Assembly (NCBI GenBank): GCA_030770545.1
Contig: CM061091.1
Location: forward strand, 3,168,501 to 3,232,500
Direction of reading: 5' to 3'
DNA length: 64,000 bases
From: Macropodus opercularis
Taxonomy: Eukaryota > Chordata > Actinopteri > Anabantiformes > Osphronemidae
The translations under genes were made by a program, and so were the position numbers. This document shows positions 62,133 through 64,000 of this stretch, in pieces (positions within the stretch are counted from its first letter, which is position 1; the number at the start of each line of letters is the position of its first letter). Below the pieces are notes generated by a model. It did no database searches and was not told the origin of the DNA. It was given only the letters and a program-made list of their open reading frames with translations.

Positions 62133-64000
62133 CTCACAGAGTTTGCATTAGCACCCAGCATAGAGTGACTTGCCTCCTGCTGATAACAGACAGCGGTGGC
62201 GGCGACAGGTTTCACTCCCTCCTCCTCCTCCCTCTCATCCTATCAACCAGAAAAGGGAAGCAGGGCCACGGCATCCCACTCTGGAGCCGAAGAGGCCAGA
62301 ACAAAAGACAGCCTGTTTTCAGAAGGCCATTACTCAGGCTGCAGAGGATGTGGAAACAATAGGCTGCATGAGATCTACACCCAGACCCCACATTCAATCA
62401 AAAGGTAGCAGGAAACATAAGCCCTGTGCACCGACAGCAGTCTCTCACAGTTTTTGTTCAATCGTCGTTTATACTTTGATAAAGCCATGAAAATGAGCCT
62501 TTCCTGTCTGCTCGACATGTGGACGTTTATGATGGTTGAGACTGTCATAAATGGTGAGATAGTGTCGCCACGCATACTGTACCAATAGTGTTTTATAATC
62601 TTGAGCTTTAACAGTACAGTATGTTCAAAATTGGAGCGCGAGTTGCCTGGTAATTCTCAAATGAAAGCTGTAAATGCGATTCAGATTAGTGTCGGCCCCT
62701 GAATGTGGACATCACTAAGGTCTTCTAATTGTTTTTGTCATGCGTTACCTCACCAAGCATAAAGACAATGATACAGTAGATGTGAAATAAGCCGAATAGA
62801 ATAGAACTGTTAAACTAACTGATTCCAGTCACAATGATTATGCTTTTAACATGTCTAGGAAGCATTACTGTTATTGAGTGCTATGCAAAGAAACCTGACA
62901 TGGTTTTGAAACCAACGCTACCATAACCCCATTAGGCAGTTAAATGATTTGTCAGTTTGTCAAAGTGATGCAGATGCAAATCAGTGTACAACATCTGGGA
63001 GTCAGTGGGTGATGTATGTTTACTGCATAGGCTGAAACATTATTCATAGGATCATAAGGAAGAAAATCCTTTAAGTAGGAGAAAGCAAAATGGGGTATTT
63101 ATGATTTATGAGCCATATAATCACATGCAGGCTGCAGAAATTTATATCAATAACAATGTGTTTAATTGCACATATTAATATCTTTCTTGCAGAAATCCTA
63201 AGAACTACATGCAACATCTTACGAAACCTAAAACCGCCTCTGCTGCAGCATTGGCTTATGTAAGCTGATGGGGTGAAAAGTTGAACTGTCTTCACATTTA
63301 TTCAACCTAATTCATGACATGACTAATCTAGAACAAATGCTGAAAGGGAGTGTTCTAGTGCTGGTCTTTATGCGGGACAGTCCACCTGACTTTGGTTCCG
63401 TTATTACAAGAAGAATCACAAATAATAAACTAACCAGATCAATTTTTCTGGATTGCACCAAACGTTGCTGAAGTCACGCACTGGTGCTCACACGTTTTCG
63501 CATCGTCAGGCTGACGAGGCCTGTCTGTTGGGTGAGCAACCTGTTCAGTTCGTCCGCAGTAGCTACACAGCCCTTACGATGAGCTGCAACCGTCTTCACC
63601 ACATCTGCAGTTTCCTGGTATTTCTGCACGAACCAACATCTGCACGTACAATAAGATAATCTTTCTATCTGATGTTAATGCAGATTCTAAAACTTGAAAC
63701 AAGTCTTTCAGAAAAAGCAAACACAGCTAAATCTGAGGACAATGAAAAGACAGATGGAGTATGAAAAGTTAAACAGGGTGAATGTGAGCCAGCTGTGGCC
63801 ATGTCTTAACCTAAAGAGTTAATTATGACAGACTACTTGTCAAATTAAGCTTTTGCAAGAGCTCTCTTTGTCCGTTGGTGTATAAAGGCTCATTGAGCAC
63901 CACAGAGGCCATTTGGTCAAGTATAAAACAACTTTTATAACATTTGTTGCTCAAGAATAGACCCTAGGCAACTTGTTTTTGTTGCTGCAGTTTCCTTTCT

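Larger units (their letters stand above)
58582..64000 (+). other. Intron 2 of the ELL-family gene (runs off the window)
   Basis: After the exon 2 donor I find no acceptor followed by a sequence resembling the next ELL segment (expected to contain the FYLSN and SFDCIQQ motifs). The next exon therefore appears to be outside. The interval contains a C-rich run near 61,373, a CA run near 62,113, and otherwise unremarkable non-coding DNA. Confidence 0.65.

Noticed and set aside
63181..63250. Possible next ELL exon after TCTTTCTTGCAG
   Set aside because: The sequence after this acceptor does not encode anything like the expected ELL segment and meets stops quickly.
1..64000. tRNA, rRNA, known microRNA hairpins, CRISPR-like arrays, or intact transposons/endogenous viral genes
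   Set aside because: None recognised by eye on either strand. Old degraded repeats cannot be excluded without a repeat library search.

Overview
The window is genomic DNA from a vertebrate, almost certainly a teleost fish. Genes are split into short exons with GT-AG introns of a few hundred bases to about 8 kb. CA/TG, GA and other simple repeats are frequent, CpG-rich patches sit at gene starts, and the three recognisable proteins match vertebrate families closely. Nothing looks prokaryotic, viral or plasmid-derived. Species cannot be named from the sequence.

Layout. Bases 1-14,500 hold no coding exon that I recognise: simple repeats, a CpG-rich patch near 8.2-8.75 kb, and a possible upstream promoter and non-coding exon near 9.3-9.53 kb. 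At about 14.53-14.95 kb a strong CpG island ends in a good splice donor, read as the promoter and non-coding first exon of a class 4 semaphorin. The coding part runs from 23,101 to 41,380 on the + strand in 14 coding exons. I could join these with every splice phase consistent, giving a predicted 837-residue type I membrane protein recognised as semaphorin 4B. It has a signal peptide, Sema domain, PSI, Ig-like domain, one membrane segment and a short tail ending in a PDZ-type motif. A 3' UTR of up to about 3.5 kb follows, ending near 44.89 kb.

On the - strand, 48,273 to 47,201 encodes a complete three-exon SERF2-type small basic protein (61 aa). On the + strand, a GC-box/CRE promoter at about 57.94 kb is followed by the first two coding exons (58,029-58,581) of an ELL-family RNA polymerase II elongation factor. 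The rest of that gene lies beyond the right edge. Intergenic and intronic stretches otherwise hold only simple repeats, one 21-bp tandem repeat and a few weak candidate non-coding exons.

The three genes do not form a functional pathway: sema4b is a guidance/adhesion receptor-ligand, SERF2 an amyloid-modifying and housekeeping small protein, and ELL a transcription elongation factor. Their order is still informative. In human, ELL3 and SERF2 are direct neighbours on 15q15 while SEMA4B is elsewhere on the same chromosome (15q26), so this looks like a locally reshuffled piece of one ancestral linkage group. I found no convincing new biological system. The items most worth checking are candidate alternative or orphan first exons and a UG-repeat/palindrome element in the long sema4b 3' UTR.
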